Under the pieces are notes generated by a model. The model was given only the letters and a program-made list of their open reading frames with translations. It searched no databases and was not told the origin of the DNA. A program made the position numbers and the translations under genes. A stretch of 64,000 nt of DNA. Source: an uncultured bacterium. GTDB lineage: Bacteria > Cyanobacteriota > Vampirovibrionia > Obscuribacterales > Obscuribacteraceae. This document shows, piece after piece, positions 1-8,921 of this stretch (within the stretch, counting starts at the first letter, position 1; the number at the start of each line of letters is the position of its first letter). Location of the stretch: positions 1 to 64,000 of the forward strand of contig CAILLX010000071.1 in assembly GCA_903835185.1 (NCBI GenBank), given 5' to 3'.

Positions 1-120
1 GGCTGCCAAACGAAGTGCGCGCGGTTATGTCCGCTTCTCTACCATTCGAGTAGTGATCTTTCTTCGACTCGGCAAGCTGGATTTCTCAAAAATCAACCCG
101 TATATACAAAGTTCACCCAC

Positions 121-1344
121 CTAAATTTCAATAGAGCCATAAGTCCCAATTGGAATGATGGGCATGTAAAGCGCCAGCCCCACAATTGGCGGGAGCCACA
201 AGCGCCACGTAGTTGTCACACCGCGCAGGAGACGGATAAACCGAAAGGACATCACGTTCTGAACCAGCATGGCAAGAAGCAGCGGACAACCGAACCAGGC
301 TGCGTACACATAAGCATTTTTGCCGATCAAGACAAAAAGATTCGTCGAAAACTTGTTCGCTAGTCCCTGGCGCCAATAGATCGGGTCATACCAGAGTGGA
401 TAAGTTCCCCCAATTGGCGTGGCAAATTCGTATATCTTTGGGTGGTCCCAAATGACTCTGGGAGCATGAGTAAAGCCAGGTCCCTCAGGAAAATACTCGC
501 CGCAGGAATGGTCGACAAAAAGAGCATAATTATATCGACCACTTTCGCTCAAAGTGAAATACCCTGTCTTTAAAGAAATTGCTGTGACTTGAGGCACCAT
601 GAAGAAGCTGAAGCATGCTGCTGCCAGAAAGAAGTTGGCTGCATTCTGCCGTAGTCCCAGCCCGCGCACGGGTATCATGAGAAGGTACACCATAGATATC
701 GGAGCCATGATCGCCTTTGCCAGATAGCCAAGCCCAAGAACAGCCCCCAACAGAACATAAAGTTCGCGACGAGATGGATTAGCCCTGAGTCCCATCATTA
801 TTGTCGAGGCCGTGAGCATTGCTGCTGTGACAAAATAGTCAGGTGTGTCCATGTAAACTGCACCCATGGCTAAAGACGTCCACCAGAACCAGGCGTAGAG
901 AGCCAGGATGAGTAGCAGCGGAGAGATCTTGACGCGCGCAGTGTCACAGCGTGCGCGGATATCCCTGAGAAAGGCGCTTAAAAAACAGTTAAAAGCGACA
1001 AGCACCAGCAGAAACATGACAAAGTTGGTTGATTTAACAACGGCAGGCTCCCAGTATTGGTTGGAGTGGGTGACAAGCCTGAAGGCAGCCAGAACAATTG
1101 GATACAGAGGACAGAAGTGCGCATTTGCAAGCTCATGCCAGTCTCCACGCAAGACTGCATCAGAAAGATCCAGGTAGGTCACAACATCATCTTGAAAAAC
1201 ATGATCTCGATTGGCATAGCACTGTAGAGCGGCTATTGTCAGAGCAACAGTTGAACACAACAATATTAGGCAAAACTGCGCTGCGCGTCCCCGATTTGTA
1301 TCCGGATCAAACACTTGCAAGACCGCACGCGAAACAGTTTGCAC
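121..1344 (-). CDS. Polytopic membrane glycosyltransferase (GT39/ArnT-like)
   Basis: A 407-residue integral membrane protein with about nine to ten hydrophobic segments. After the first segment an acidic pair sits in a short extracytoplasmic stretch (FQDDVVTYLDLSDA, residues about 51-64), as in the GT-C superfamily (GT39/GT83/ArnT), which transfer sugars from polyprenyl-phosphate donors on the outer face of the membrane. The start is GTG, preceded by AGGAGA six bases upstream, which decides it. It is the last gene of a minus-strand group of surface-polymer genes but is separated from them by about 290 bases, so it may have its own promoter. The sugar and acceptor cannot be read from the sequence. 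Family call is moderately sure, substrate unknown. Confidence 0.6.
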   Translation of the reverse strand: MQTVSRAVLQVFDPDTNRGRAAQFCLILLCSTVALTIAALQCYANRDHVFQDDVVTYLDLSDAVLRGDWHELANAHFCPLYPIVLAAFRLVTHSNQYWEPAVVKSTNFVMFLLVLVAFNCFLSAFLRDIRARCDTARVKISPLLLILALYAWFWWTSLAMGAVYMDTPDYFVTAAMLTASTIMMGLRANPSRRELYVLLGAVLGLGYLAKAIMAPISMVYLLMIPVRGLGLRQNAANFFLAAACFSFFMVPQVTAISLKTGYFTLSESGRYNYALFVDHSCGEYFPEGPGFTHAPRVIWDHPKIYEFATPIGGTYPLWYDPIYWRQGLANKFSTNLFVLIGKNAYVYAAWFGCPLLLAMLVQNVMSFRFIRLLRGVTTTWRLWLPPIVGLALYMPIIPIGTYGSIEI

Positions 1345-1630
1345 TTACATTCTCCTGCGTCACTTGCTCTTCCACTGCATCACCAGCCAGCTCTAACATA
1401 TTAGACGACAGTCAGAGCAGTCGATGCAAATAGATTATCACTTTGCTGTGTCTCTTGGTGTAATGCGCGAGAACGACGATCGAAGAAACTCGAGCGCGAA
1501 ATCTCTTGGACACAGCAAAACTTTGCCATGGGATGGGTATATCCGAATATCCATTAGCAACCAAAGAAAGCATTGGAGCAAATACATACGCGCCGTTTAG
1601 GTGTTTCGCACACTGAGCCTGCTTAGCGAT

Positions 1631-2815
1631 TCAAGCACACTTATTTCCTTGAATCCTGCTGAGAATATATTCTGCCCCGATCCTGGCCGCCCCCCCCCAG
1701 TTGGCGATAGTCTCACTGCGCAGCGCAATGAGCTCGCTGCGCCATTTTGCCTTGCACGGTATTAATGACTGAAGCACCACCGGCAGCTCCTTCACCCGCG
1801 ACGGCTCAAGGCAAACACCTATCTTCTTACGATAAGCATTCTCCAACGGTTCTATTCCAACCTGCTCCCATAGCGGATTATCTACTCGTACCGGCGTCTC
1901 CATAAAAACAACTGGGCGCTGTGTACCAAACGCAAAATCGAAAGCAATGCTGGAGTGATCGGTGATCAAGACATCAGCTTGATTCATAACTTCAAAGGTT
2001 GTCAGATCCTGTTCAATCGAAATATTGGCATGACAGGCAACAGCCTTCTCTATTTGGCGCATGCGCCTTGGATTGCGCTTCACGAGCTCCGGGTGTGGGC
2101 GCAGCCAGACATGAAACGGGCTGGTACCAAGTGCATCCAACATAGGTTCTATTAAGCTATGCATCAATGAAGACTCAGGATTAAGAGGCGCCCAAGTTGG
2201 TGCAATGACACATACTGGCTGATCATCTCTCCGGGCTGTCTGCAAGTATGTTAGATATTTACGATTGATCTGTTCCAGGAACGGATAGCCGGTAAGAATT
2301 AGTTCCTTGGGGGCAGTACCATTGAGACTTTCGCAACGGCGAATCTCGTCAATGTGAAACTGTCCTACACACAAAAGAGCGTCATAATAGTCGAATGCAC
2401 CCAAGCGATATGCCTGGTGTACACTGTCGACCCCATGGAAGGCGTATACGTGGTAGGTGGCACCCGGTGCACGTTTGATACTGCCATTATTCAGGTCTGG
2501 TGCCGTAAGCACGAGCACTTTGCAGTCAAGCCGTTTGAATACAGCTGCAAGAGTATCCTTAATAAAGAACGGCTTAACCCTTTGATTATTGCCTTGGAAA
2601 ATAGGATCGTCAGCTTGAGACGTGATGTAGCTGAATTGCACATCTGAATTACTGAGAATGTAGTTGATATAATCCTCATAATACCGGTAATAAAACGCAC
2701 TCTCAGCATAAAATACCAAACGCCTCCATGTCCGATTCTCATCAGACAAGAAGCGATCAACTTCAGAAAGTTCCTTGACAGAATTGCTTATCGATTGAAA
2801 AATCTGCTCGAACAT
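1631..2815 (-). CDS. CDP-glycerol glycerophosphotransferase-like (TagB/TagF family)
   Basis: About 394 residues. The C-terminal half has the family signature DVLITDHSSIAFDFAF, which in TagB/TagF lies in the nucleotide-binding domain, and PTWAPLN and HPELV segments earlier; the N-terminal half has the FHGVDSVHQ stretch. Family members transfer polyol-phosphate or related phospho-substituents from a CDP donor onto surface polymers. The upstream genes make a plausible CDP/CMP-activated donor. A GTG follows the stop of the methyltransferase gene directly, but the ATG two codons later has AGGTGA in front of it and is chosen. A run of nine G (coding strand) lies at codons 374-377, about 21 codons before the stop, and could slip. 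Donor and acceptor are unknown. Confidence 0.7.
   Translation of the reverse strand: MFEQIFQSISNSVKELSEVDRFLSDENRTWRRLVFYAESAFYYRYYEDYINYILSNSDVQFSYITSQADDPIFQGNNQRVKPFFIKDTLAAVFKRLDCKVLVLTAPDLNNGSIKRAPGATYHVYAFHGVDSVHQAYRLGAFDYYDALLCVGQFHIDEIRRCESLNGTAPKELILTGYPFLEQINRKYLTYLQTARRDDQPVCVIAPTWAPLNPESSLMHSLIEPMLDALGTSPFHVWLRPHPELVKRNPRRMRQIEKAVACHANISIEQDLTTFEVMNQADVLITDHSSIAFDFAFGTQRPVVFMETPVRVDNPLWEQVGIEPLENAYRKKIGVCLEPSRVKELPVVLQSLIPCKAKWRSELIALRSETIANWGGAARIGAEYILSRIQGNKCA
1690..1698 (-). repeat. Homopolymeric G9 tract inside the TagB-like gene
   Basis: Nine consecutive C on the plus strand, read as G9 in the coding strand within Trp-Gly-Gly-Ala codons. Tracts of this length are typical slippage sites in contingency genes for surface structures. 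Slippage here would change only about the last 21 residues. Confidence 0.7.
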
Positions 2816-2821
2816 GCTCAC

Positions 2822-3385
2822 CTAGAAATACTTGATTACATCAAAGCGTTCCGGTCTATAAAAGATGGCAGGCGACAAACTCCATCCTTGCTCCTCGAAC
2901 ATACGTTCACTAAAGAGCAAGTGATTCTTGTCGTGCGAAACGCGAGGTAAATCAGCAATCAGTACCAACTTTCTGCTGACGCGGAGCATCTCTTCAACTG
3001 CTTGCCACATATAGTCGTAATTGGGGAAATAGTGAAACACTCCGAAGGAGAATACTTTATCAAAGCATTTGTCCTTGAACGGCAGATCATTTGCTTCAGC
3101 TCTGAGCGCCGAAAAGCGATTCATTTCAATGGTCTTAGCAATCATTTCGGCCGACTTATCCACACCGACATAACGAGCACCAACATTCAGGTGTCTGGCA
3201 ACAATGCCAACTGCGCAGCCAATTTCAAGCACAGTATCCTCAGGACCCAGGTCGATCACTTTGATCAGATTCTCAGCCACTTCCCTGGAATCAATCTCCA
3301 GGTGTTCAAAACCGCTCACCTCTTGATGGACATTACTGCCGCTTCTAGCCTTGCGATCCCAGACTTCACTCCAATCAAACATCAT
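2822..3385 (-). CDS. Class I SAM-dependent methyltransferase
   Basis: A 187-residue Rossmann methyltransferase. Motif I is VLEIGCAVGIVARHL (residues about 54-68), the acidic end of strand 2 is YVGVDKS, motif II region is DKVFSFGVFHYFPN. It is short for the family and lacks an added substrate domain. It lies four bases downstream of the nucleotidyltransferase gene and directly abuts the TagB-like gene, so it is surely cotranscribed with them. Context suggests it methylates a head group or sugar of the surface polymer, for instance the amine of an aminoethyl group, but that is inference. Confidence 0.8.
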   Translation of the reverse strand: MMFDWSEVWDRKARSGSNVHQEVSGFEHLEIDSREVAENLIKVIDLGPEDTVLEIGCAVGIVARHLNVGARYVGVDKSAEMIAKTIEMNRFSALRAEANDLPFKDKCFDKVFSFGVFHYFPNYDYMWQAVEEMLRVSRKLVLIADLPRVSHDKNHLLFSERMFEEQGWSLSPAIFYRPERFDVIKYF

Positions 3386-3388
3386 AGA

Positions 3389-4138
3389 TTATTCTCTTGC
3401 TGCCCTCGCTCTGCCACACCTGGGAGCCAATGTCAATTTCGGATAGACACAGTTTAGCGCGTAGCTAAGCTGCTCGTTGTCGTCAATCTCGGTAAAAACC
3501 AGGTTGTCCATACGCAGAACAAAAAATTTCGCCGGCAGGTGTTCGAAAGCAAAGTCATAATGTTCAAGCCCGTTTACGTTCAAGATTCTGTCAGCAATTT
3601 TCAAGAGCTGCCTAAAGGTTCGAGCAGACAGCCTCGTAATACCGACAAGGATGCCATCTTCTGGCTTCTGCAAATAGTGGACTTCTTTGGTCATTCTCAC
3701 TAAATTGTAATCCCGATCCACCTCCACAAAAACACCATCTTTCTGATTCTCGGTGCTGCTTAGCAAAACAACATTCTCATGTGGGTCCTGAATCATAGCA
3801 GTCAAACAGGAGGCATCATAAAGCACATCGGACTCGAGCAGCAGGAAATCTCCAGCAATAAGGTCCCCTAAGGACACCAACGTTTTCAAACTACCTGTTG
3901 TGGCATAATAATCATTGCGCTGAGTGACCACTTGCGGATACCTGTCTTTTAATTCATCATAGAACTCCGACTTAAAGCCGGTTCCAATAACGATCCGCTC
4001 AATACCGTGGTCAAGCAAAGCCTCTATCGAATACTCGATCAGACATTTGCCGGCAATATTCAAGAAACCTTTGGGCTTCTGAAATAGCTTCATGCGCGTG
4101 CCGGAGCCGGCTGCCAGAATGACTGCTGTCCTAATCAT
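3389..4138 (-). CDS. Sugar/amine-phosphate nucleotidyltransferase (LicC/PntC-like)
   Basis: A 249-residue NTP-transferase. The N-terminal signature LAAGSGTRM with the following Lys-Pro-Lys (QKPKGFLNIAG) binds the nucleotide, and LLLESDVLYD carries the metal-binding acid. The architecture and short length match the cytidylyltransferases that activate phosphocholine (LicC) or 2-aminoethylphosphonate (PntC). The ATG overlaps the stop of the aminotransferase gene (ATGA), a tight coupling. In PntC-type gene clusters an AEP transaminase stands next to the cytidylyltransferase, the same pairing as here. A glycerol- or hexose-phosphate substrate is not excluded. Confidence 0.7.
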   Translation of the reverse strand: MIRTAVILAAGSGTRMKLFQKPKGFLNIAGKCLIEYSIEALLDHGIERIVIGTGFKSEFYDELKDRYPQVVTQRNDYYATTGSLKTLVSLGDLIAGDFLLLESDVLYDASCLTAMIQDPHENVVLLSSTENQKDGVFVEVDRDYNLVRMTKEVHYLQKPEDGILVGITRLSARTFRQLLKIADRILNVNGLEHYDFAFEHLPAKFFVLRMDNLVFTEIDDNEQLSYALNCVYPKLTLAPRCGRARAARE

Positions 4139-5169
4139 TGGAGCTCCAGAGCCGTCGCGCGAAGCAAGTGTTTGAGAGCAAACAAAGAACGATTCAGAGC
4201 AACATAAGCATCTGTGGAATCATAGTTGAAACAGCCAATCTGGATGAAGGCGCTCATGTAGAACTGATTGAAATAAGCACAAATCCCCTCGGCGCTCAGA
4301 GCCTGGACTATCGCCTCGACATCCTTGACTGCAAAGGTAACAACCGGACAGATCGGTTCGTTAACTACATAGTCCATCAACCCATGCGTCAGTGCAAGTG
4401 CATTGTCACAAACACTACGCCGGTGAGACTCAATATCAAATGTCGACAGTGACTGGCTGAGACTTTCAAACTGTGGTATCAGTGAGGTGTGCGGCGTCTG
4501 GTTCTTGAACCCATATTCAATATACTTCTTCAGATTGAGATAGCTGGCTCTTTCAAGCAGTTGAAGATCTTCGACAGAGTCATAGAAGATCAGTCCCATC
4601 GCCGGCAGACCACGCAATTGCTTGGACGAAGATGTAATTGCAAATCTGGCTCGCGGTAAGGCATAGAAAGGGTACGCACTAACAGCATCCACGATCAGAT
4701 TAACCTGACGGAGCTGACAAAGCGTTTCCACTTCATGCAATTCATTGTACACACTCAAACTGGTTTCGAATTGCACCACGTAACAGAAATCAAAATCCTG
4801 CGTCTTCAGCTTGTTGAGGAGGCTTTCAATACTAGTCACTTCAGTAACACAATTAGTGTAGAGACCAGCGACGTGCGCAGCTCGCCTGCCGAATTCACCA
4901 TTAACGAGCATAAGCAATCGGGAACTTGGCTGAAGTACCGAACAAAACACAGTCTCCACAGCGCTTGAAGCGCTGCCTTGCGTGAAAACGACGTTTCGGA
5001 AGCCGGACATGGACAGCAACCTAGAGCGCACCTCCCCATATAGAGACTCAAACTCGGGACTGCGGTGACTATATGTCAGTTCGGTACTGTAAGGCACAGA
5101 CACAGGACCGGGTGAAAACAATCGACGCGCCGGAGAGTCCAGTGACTGCTTGTCTTTTCGTATCTGCAT
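4135..5169 (-). CDS. Class V aminotransferase, 2-aminoethylphosphonate transaminase-like
   Basis: PLP enzyme of fold type I. The opening FSPGPV motif, TQGSASSAVE (cofactor phosphate cup), IVDAVSAYPF (aspartate that pairs with the pyridine nitrogen) and SSSKQLRGLPAMGLIFY (Schiff-base lysine) follow the pattern of PhnW/AepT proteins. AEP transaminase interconverts 2-aminoethylphosphonate and phosphonoacetaldehyde. An upstream in-frame TTG at 5268 exists, but the ATG at 5169 has AGAAGG seven bases before it and places FSPGPV near the N terminus as in homologues, so it is preferred. No PEP mutase or phosphonopyruvate decarboxylase is seen in this window, so the phosphonate assignment remains an inference; other class V substrates are possible. 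Confidence 0.65.
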   Translation of the reverse strand: MQIRKDKQSLDSPARRLFSPGPVSVPYSTELTYSHRSPEFESLYGEVRSRLLSMSGFRNVVFTQGSASSAVETVFCSVLQPSSRLLMLVNGEFGRRAAHVAGLYTNCVTEVTSIESLLNKLKTQDFDFCYVVQFETSLSVYNELHEVETLCQLRQVNLIVDAVSAYPFYALPRARFAITSSSKQLRGLPAMGLIFYDSVEDLQLLERASYLNLKKYIEYGFKNQTPHTSLIPQFESLSQSLSTFDIESHRRSVCDNALALTHGLMDYVVNEPICPVVTFAVKDVEAIVQALSAEGICAYFNQFYMSAFIQIGCFNYDSTDAYVALNRSLFALKHLLRATALELQ

Positions 5170-5363
5170 AAAGTGCCTTCTGCAGCGATGTATTATGGGA
5201 ATATACTTCTCATATTCCCATTTATGATCCAATATTACGCTTTCAAGGCAATATTCTAGCACCGCCAAAACCTAATCTTCTGACTCGCGAACAGAATTTG
5301 AAAACAATGTAACTGCTAAGAGCTGCCAGCCCGATTGCATAGCACAAAACTACTGGCTGCAGG

Positions 5364-7928
5364 TCAATTTGCTATGAACCTGGGACACAGCAGTTGGCGG
5401 TGTGGATCTGGTAAGTCGTCGAGTCTGCAGCTCATCAGAGCATGCACCCTAGCTCGTTGACAGGCATAAGAGAGTATTGCCTCAAGCTGTCCAAGATAGT
5501 CAGCAATATACTGAGCTCGAAAACCTCGTTCAATAAACGCCTCCAACCTCAACCAGTCTTTAACGGCTGTGTGAAGAATAACTACTTGCTTTTCAATCGC
5601 ATCGATCTCGGCAGCAGCGGCGTTGTCGCTCAACTTGTGCAGGTCACGCTCAATGGCGATGATCTGGGACAGAACTTCGTTGGTACTTGCCTGATCTGAC
5701 AGGATATGTTTTTGTGGATCTTGCAGATAGCGGTTGACCAGAGCAGCAAAGTCGTCGATCAAGATCCGGCTGGCACGCATAGGATTTGCTTGCGGTGTCA
5801 TAAGTGCCTGCCTGCGATAAGGTCCGACTTTCAACATTCCCAATTTATTCTCATCTAGATGGGCAACAGCAAACATGGTAGTACCGAGAGTGCCGATCGC
5901 TCGCGATGTATCAAGCTGCTCTACCAGACCGGCAGTATCCAGCTGGCGGATTGAAAGTCCGGGATAAACCAGCGCCTTGTCTTCAGTAGCTTCCCTTACT
6001 GATCCGGCCTTAACAGCAAGCTCACCGGGGGTGGTGACATATGTCATCGGATTGAGCGTATCGACCCAGCCGTTAGCAACCCATGTCTCCCATTCTTGCT
6101 GAATGGCGTTCAGCCGCCATCTCAGAGGCAGAGCGTAAATAGCTGCCGAAATGCGAAATCCAGGTTTCAAACGCTTCAGCGCTGTAGACGTGTCGCGGAC
6201 AAAATCATTTATCTGCTGAACTTTCCAGGCCTGCCAAACCTGCCTGGTGGCATCATCCATTTTGTCTAGAGACAAACCGCTCTCTTTCTCAAAGCGCATC
6301 CTACCGGTCCAGTCATACCCCATCTCATTCCCTTTGCCGTTAAACGGATAGCGTATATAGTCGTACTGAATACCATCGACCTGATAGCGGTGAACAATCT
6401 CCATAATGAGATCTTTGGCAAACTGCCGCGCCTCCAGGCAGGAAGGATCCAGCCAGAACTCCGGCTGATTAGGCGGAAGGAAAGAGCCGCTGGCTGAAGC
6501 CAACGCCCATGTTAAGTCATGAGTCGCCAGCACAGGCCCGGGATAATCAGGATCACGACCGGCAATCGGGTTGTGCTTGATGTTGCCGACTGCAAAGACC
6601 CACACCCATGCATGCAGCTCCATGCCTCGTTTGTGCGCCTCGTTCACAGCACTACCAAGCGGATCCCAGGCAACTGTATCAGGATTCTGTAAAGTCAATT
6701 TGCTGGGATACATGGCAAAGCCAGCATTGTTTGTCTCAAAATATACTGTGTTGACACCAGCATGTTTGAGCCGGTCAAAAAGCTGCGTCAACCCGGCTGC
6801 ACTTTTACACGCTACGATAGTACCCCGATCGAGCCAGACACAGCGACCTTCCACAGGTCTGACCGGCATCGATTGAGCAAACGCCATGGCAAAGTCGCAC
6901 CGAGCCTGCTTTAGCTCCACATCTGCCTGATAGAACTGTCTGTTGTGATAAGCCTCATGGAACTGCTTAACATGGACAACAGCAGCATCATATTTTTCTT
7001 GAATCATCCTAAATGGCACCGACAGATCAGCCTGTTTTGCCGTTTTGATAGCTTCGTCAGTTTGCTTTGTCAAAACCTCAAGATCTTGTTGAATAGTTTG
7101 ATAATCGGCAAAACTAATCTGCACTGCAGCTTGCTGTGTCACGCCAGCTGAGAGATCTTCCATGGCAGTTGCAATCAAGGAGGCATTAGTTGAGATTTCA
7201 CCTTGCAATCCAGGAGCCCAACCAAAGTAGATGCACCCCTTCTGCCTGACTATGGCCCCGCCGCGCTCCTGCCCGCCACTATTCACCCACTTAGCAACAC
7301 AGTGTGCTCCGGCACCGACATTCAACTCGGCTACCAGGGATCCAACTGCGAACTCATGCTTGATCGGCAACGGATCGCGCTGCCAGAGCAGAGATTCCGG
7401 TTCAGTCATAGAGAAGTGCTTGACTACCTCCACTCCGGCAAGAGAAAGCAGCACCTGTGCCCCCTGACTCGGCACTCCGCCACCATCTGTAATCAAAAGT
7501 TTGCCACCACCAGCAGTGTATTCCTTCAAAGCAAAAACAACCTCTGGCGGCAGATCTAGCAGAAGCGGCACTACGATGAGCTTGTAGCTGCCCAGTTTCG
7601 GCTTACAAGCTGCAAAATCAGAGTCCGTCAGCACATCATAACGAACATTGGCAGACTCAACTGTCTGCTGGAAAGAGAGCCAGCCGTCGTCCCAATTGCC
7701 AAGATGCTGCTCTTGATAAGCCTCTGCGTCTCTAGCACTCTTAATCAACGCCAGCGGGGAATCGGCCCGAGCCGGCGCACTACAGAAGAGGAGCACCACA
7801 ATAAGTGCGAGCAGGCGGACAATGAGCAGGAGCCCCGGCGAGAAGCGCTGCTGCTCTGCTTGAGAGTGCAAAGAACACTTTTCCCCTAATGATTGTTGCC
7901 AGCGGGGAAATACTAACCTGAACGACAC
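5364..7928 (-). CDS. Secreted glycoside hydrolase, GHL10/DUF187 family
   Basis: 854 residues. A hydrophobic signal segment (about residues 33-54) ends in APARADS, a Sec cleavage site. An N-terminal Rossmann-like domain (VVPLLLDLPPE, GGGKLLITDGGG) resembles the glutamine-amidotransferase-like domains next to glycosidases. The catalytic GHL10 (PF02638) TIM barrel begins near residue 367 (RGTIVACKSAAGL) and includes GVNTVYFETNNAG, GMELHAWVWVFAV and DGIQYDYIRYPF. Family members cleave peptidoglycan-like or exopolysaccharide glycans. The C-terminal 170 residues look helical. GTG start with AGGAGGAG six bases upstream, 22 bases after the smpB stop, so it is probably cotranscribed with smpB. Confidence 0.8.
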   Translation of the reverse strand: MSFRLVFPRWQQSLGEKCSLHSQAEQQRFSPGLLLIVRLLALIVVLLFCSAPARADSPLALIKSARDAEAYQEQHLGNWDDGWLSFQQTVESANVRYDVLTDSDFAACKPKLGSYKLIVVPLLLDLPPEVVFALKEYTAGGGKLLITDGGGVPSQGAQVLLSLAGVEVVKHFSMTEPESLLWQRDPLPIKHEFAVGSLVAELNVGAGAHCVAKWVNSGGQERGGAIVRQKGCIYFGWAPGLQGEISTNASLIATAMEDLSAGVTQQAAVQISFADYQTIQQDLEVLTKQTDEAIKTAKQADLSVPFRMIQEKYDAAVVHVKQFHEAYHNRQFYQADVELKQARCDFAMAFAQSMPVRPVEGRCVWLDRGTIVACKSAAGLTQLFDRLKHAGVNTVYFETNNAGFAMYPSKLTLQNPDTVAWDPLGSAVNEAHKRGMELHAWVWVFAVGNIKHNPIAGRDPDYPGPVLATHDLTWALASASGSFLPPNQPEFWLDPSCLEARQFAKDLIMEIVHRYQVDGIQYDYIRYPFNGKGNEMGYDWTGRMRFEKESGLSLDKMDDATRQVWQAWKVQQINDFVRDTSTALKRLKPGFRISAAIYALPLRWRLNAIQQEWETWVANGWVDTLNPMTYVTTPGELAVKAGSVREATEDKALVYPGLSIRQLDTAGLVEQLDTSRAIGTLGTTMFAVAHLDENKLGMLKVGPYRRQALMTPQANPMRASRILIDDFAALVNRYLQDPQKHILSDQASTNEVLSQIIAIERDLHKLSDNAAAAEIDAIEKQVVILHTAVKDWLRLEAFIERGFRAQYIADYLGQLEAILSYACQRARVHALMSCRLDDLPDPHRQLLCPRFIAN

Positions 7929-7949
7929 ACTGGACTCCTCCTGCAGCGG

Positions 7950-8468
7950 TTATCGAGAGAGCTTTATCAATCTGTCCAGCTGCCGCTTGGACTCTCTTTT
8001 AGCCACAGACTCTCTTTTGTCGTAAAGATGTTTTCCACGCGCTAAAGCAAGATCAACTTTAACCCAGTTTCTTTTGAAAAAGATCTTGAGCGGCACCAGA
8101 GTTAATCCCTTCTCCTGCATGCGTGCCTTTATCTTTTGAATTTCACGCTTGTGCAAGAGAAGGCGTCGCTTCCGGACAGGATCGTGATTAAAGCGGTTGC
8201 CGTGATCATACGGAGAGACATGGCAGTTGTAGAGCCACATCTCGCCAGCCTCCACACGAGCGAAGCTATCTTTAAGGTTGGCCTTCCCCTGACGCATCGA
8301 CTTGACTTCAGTTCCAGCAAGCTCAACCCCTGCCTCAAAGAACTCAAGCAGCTCATAGTCGTGCCTGGCACGACGGTTGTCAGCCACCACCTTAGCAACA
8401 GGCTTGTCAGGTGGTACTGGCTGCTTTCCCTTCTCCACTTTACTCAACAAATCTTCCTCACTTTTCAC
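7950..8468 (-). CDS. smpB: SsrA-binding protein SmpB
   Basis: The tmRNA-binding partner in trans-translation. The core runs from VVADNRRARHDY through LAGTEVKSMRQGKANLKDSF and HVSPYDHGN to the basic tail KRESKRQLDRLIK, all SmpB signatures. The core is normal length but has about 18-25 extra N-terminal residues (SEEDLLSKVEKGKQ). The start is uncertain: an ATG at 8555 gives a 201-residue protein, GTG at 8468 or a TTG at 8447 preceded by GAGGA are better matches to family length. No tmRNA gene was found nearby. Confidence 0.92.
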   Translation of the reverse strand: MKSEEDLLSKVEKGKQPVPPDKPVAKVVADNRRARHDYELLEFFEAGVELAGTEVKSMRQGKANLKDSFARVEAGEMWLYNCHVSPYDHGNRFNHDPVRKRRLLLHKREIQKIKARMQEKGLTLVPLKIFFKRNWVKVDLALARGKHLYDKRESVAKRESKRQLDRLIKLSR

Positions 8469-8580
8469 AAGTAAAAGTATAGCGAAGTGGCTGGGAGTTG
8501 ACCTCTCATAACAGGAGGAGTTTGTCGGACTGTAGAGGCAGGCAGTCATGTCCAATAGGTTAGCTTAGTCCTTGGAATAA

Positions 8581-8625
8581 CCGTAGGGGCGGCTCGCGAG
8601 CCGCCCACCAGACGCGTCCCTACGG
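8581..8625. repeat. CGTAGGGGCG palindromic repeat, copy 1
   Basis: Begins CCGTAGGGGCGG and ends GTCCCTACGG, with an inner perfect palindrome (GGGCGGCTCGCGAGCCGCCC). Related sequences stand at 25774, 40250, 43127 and 46425. It lies in the divergent gap between smpB and the GNAT gene. Confidence 0.75.
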
Positions 8626-8653
8626 CCCCCCCACCCCACCCCCCACCCCACCC
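8626..8653 (-). other. G-run tract able to form a G-quadruplex
   Basis: The plus strand is C-runs split by single A residues; the minus strand is therefore five G-runs of 3 to 7 separated by single T. That fits the G3+N1 pattern for a very stable quadruplex. It lies about 160-190 bases upstream of the smpB start on the smpB sense strand. The rest of the 8556-8921 gap shows no gene. Confidence 0.6.
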
Positions 8654-8921
8654 AAGTCGACGGCATTAAGCGGCAGTGGAGATGCCGTTCGTTTCCCGAG
8701 TGGTTGCCGTTTACGTCAGCGCCCACAGTGTCACCTCTGCGTCCACAGTGTTAAAATTGTAAAGAGCCATCTTCTGACCTTTGCTTCTCTCCAGCTAAGA
8801 TCGTCAATCAAGCAGCAGAGTCAAGAAGACAACAACCTGATTAAAGCTGCCAACGGTTGGCAACAGTTGCGTAGCAAGCTGTCGCAGAGAGATGACCGAG
8901 CACTTATGAGGATTAGACCTT

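Noticed and set aside
2..124. Open plus-strand frame at the left edge ending in TAA at 122-124, about 40 codons
   Set aside because: Too short to judge, no recognisable motif, and its end overlaps the stop of the convergent membrane protein.
8556..8921. tmRNA gene next to smpB
   Set aside because: No tRNA-like ends, no TTCGA(A/C) T-loop and no tag-peptide frame; the gap holds a repeat and a G-run tract.
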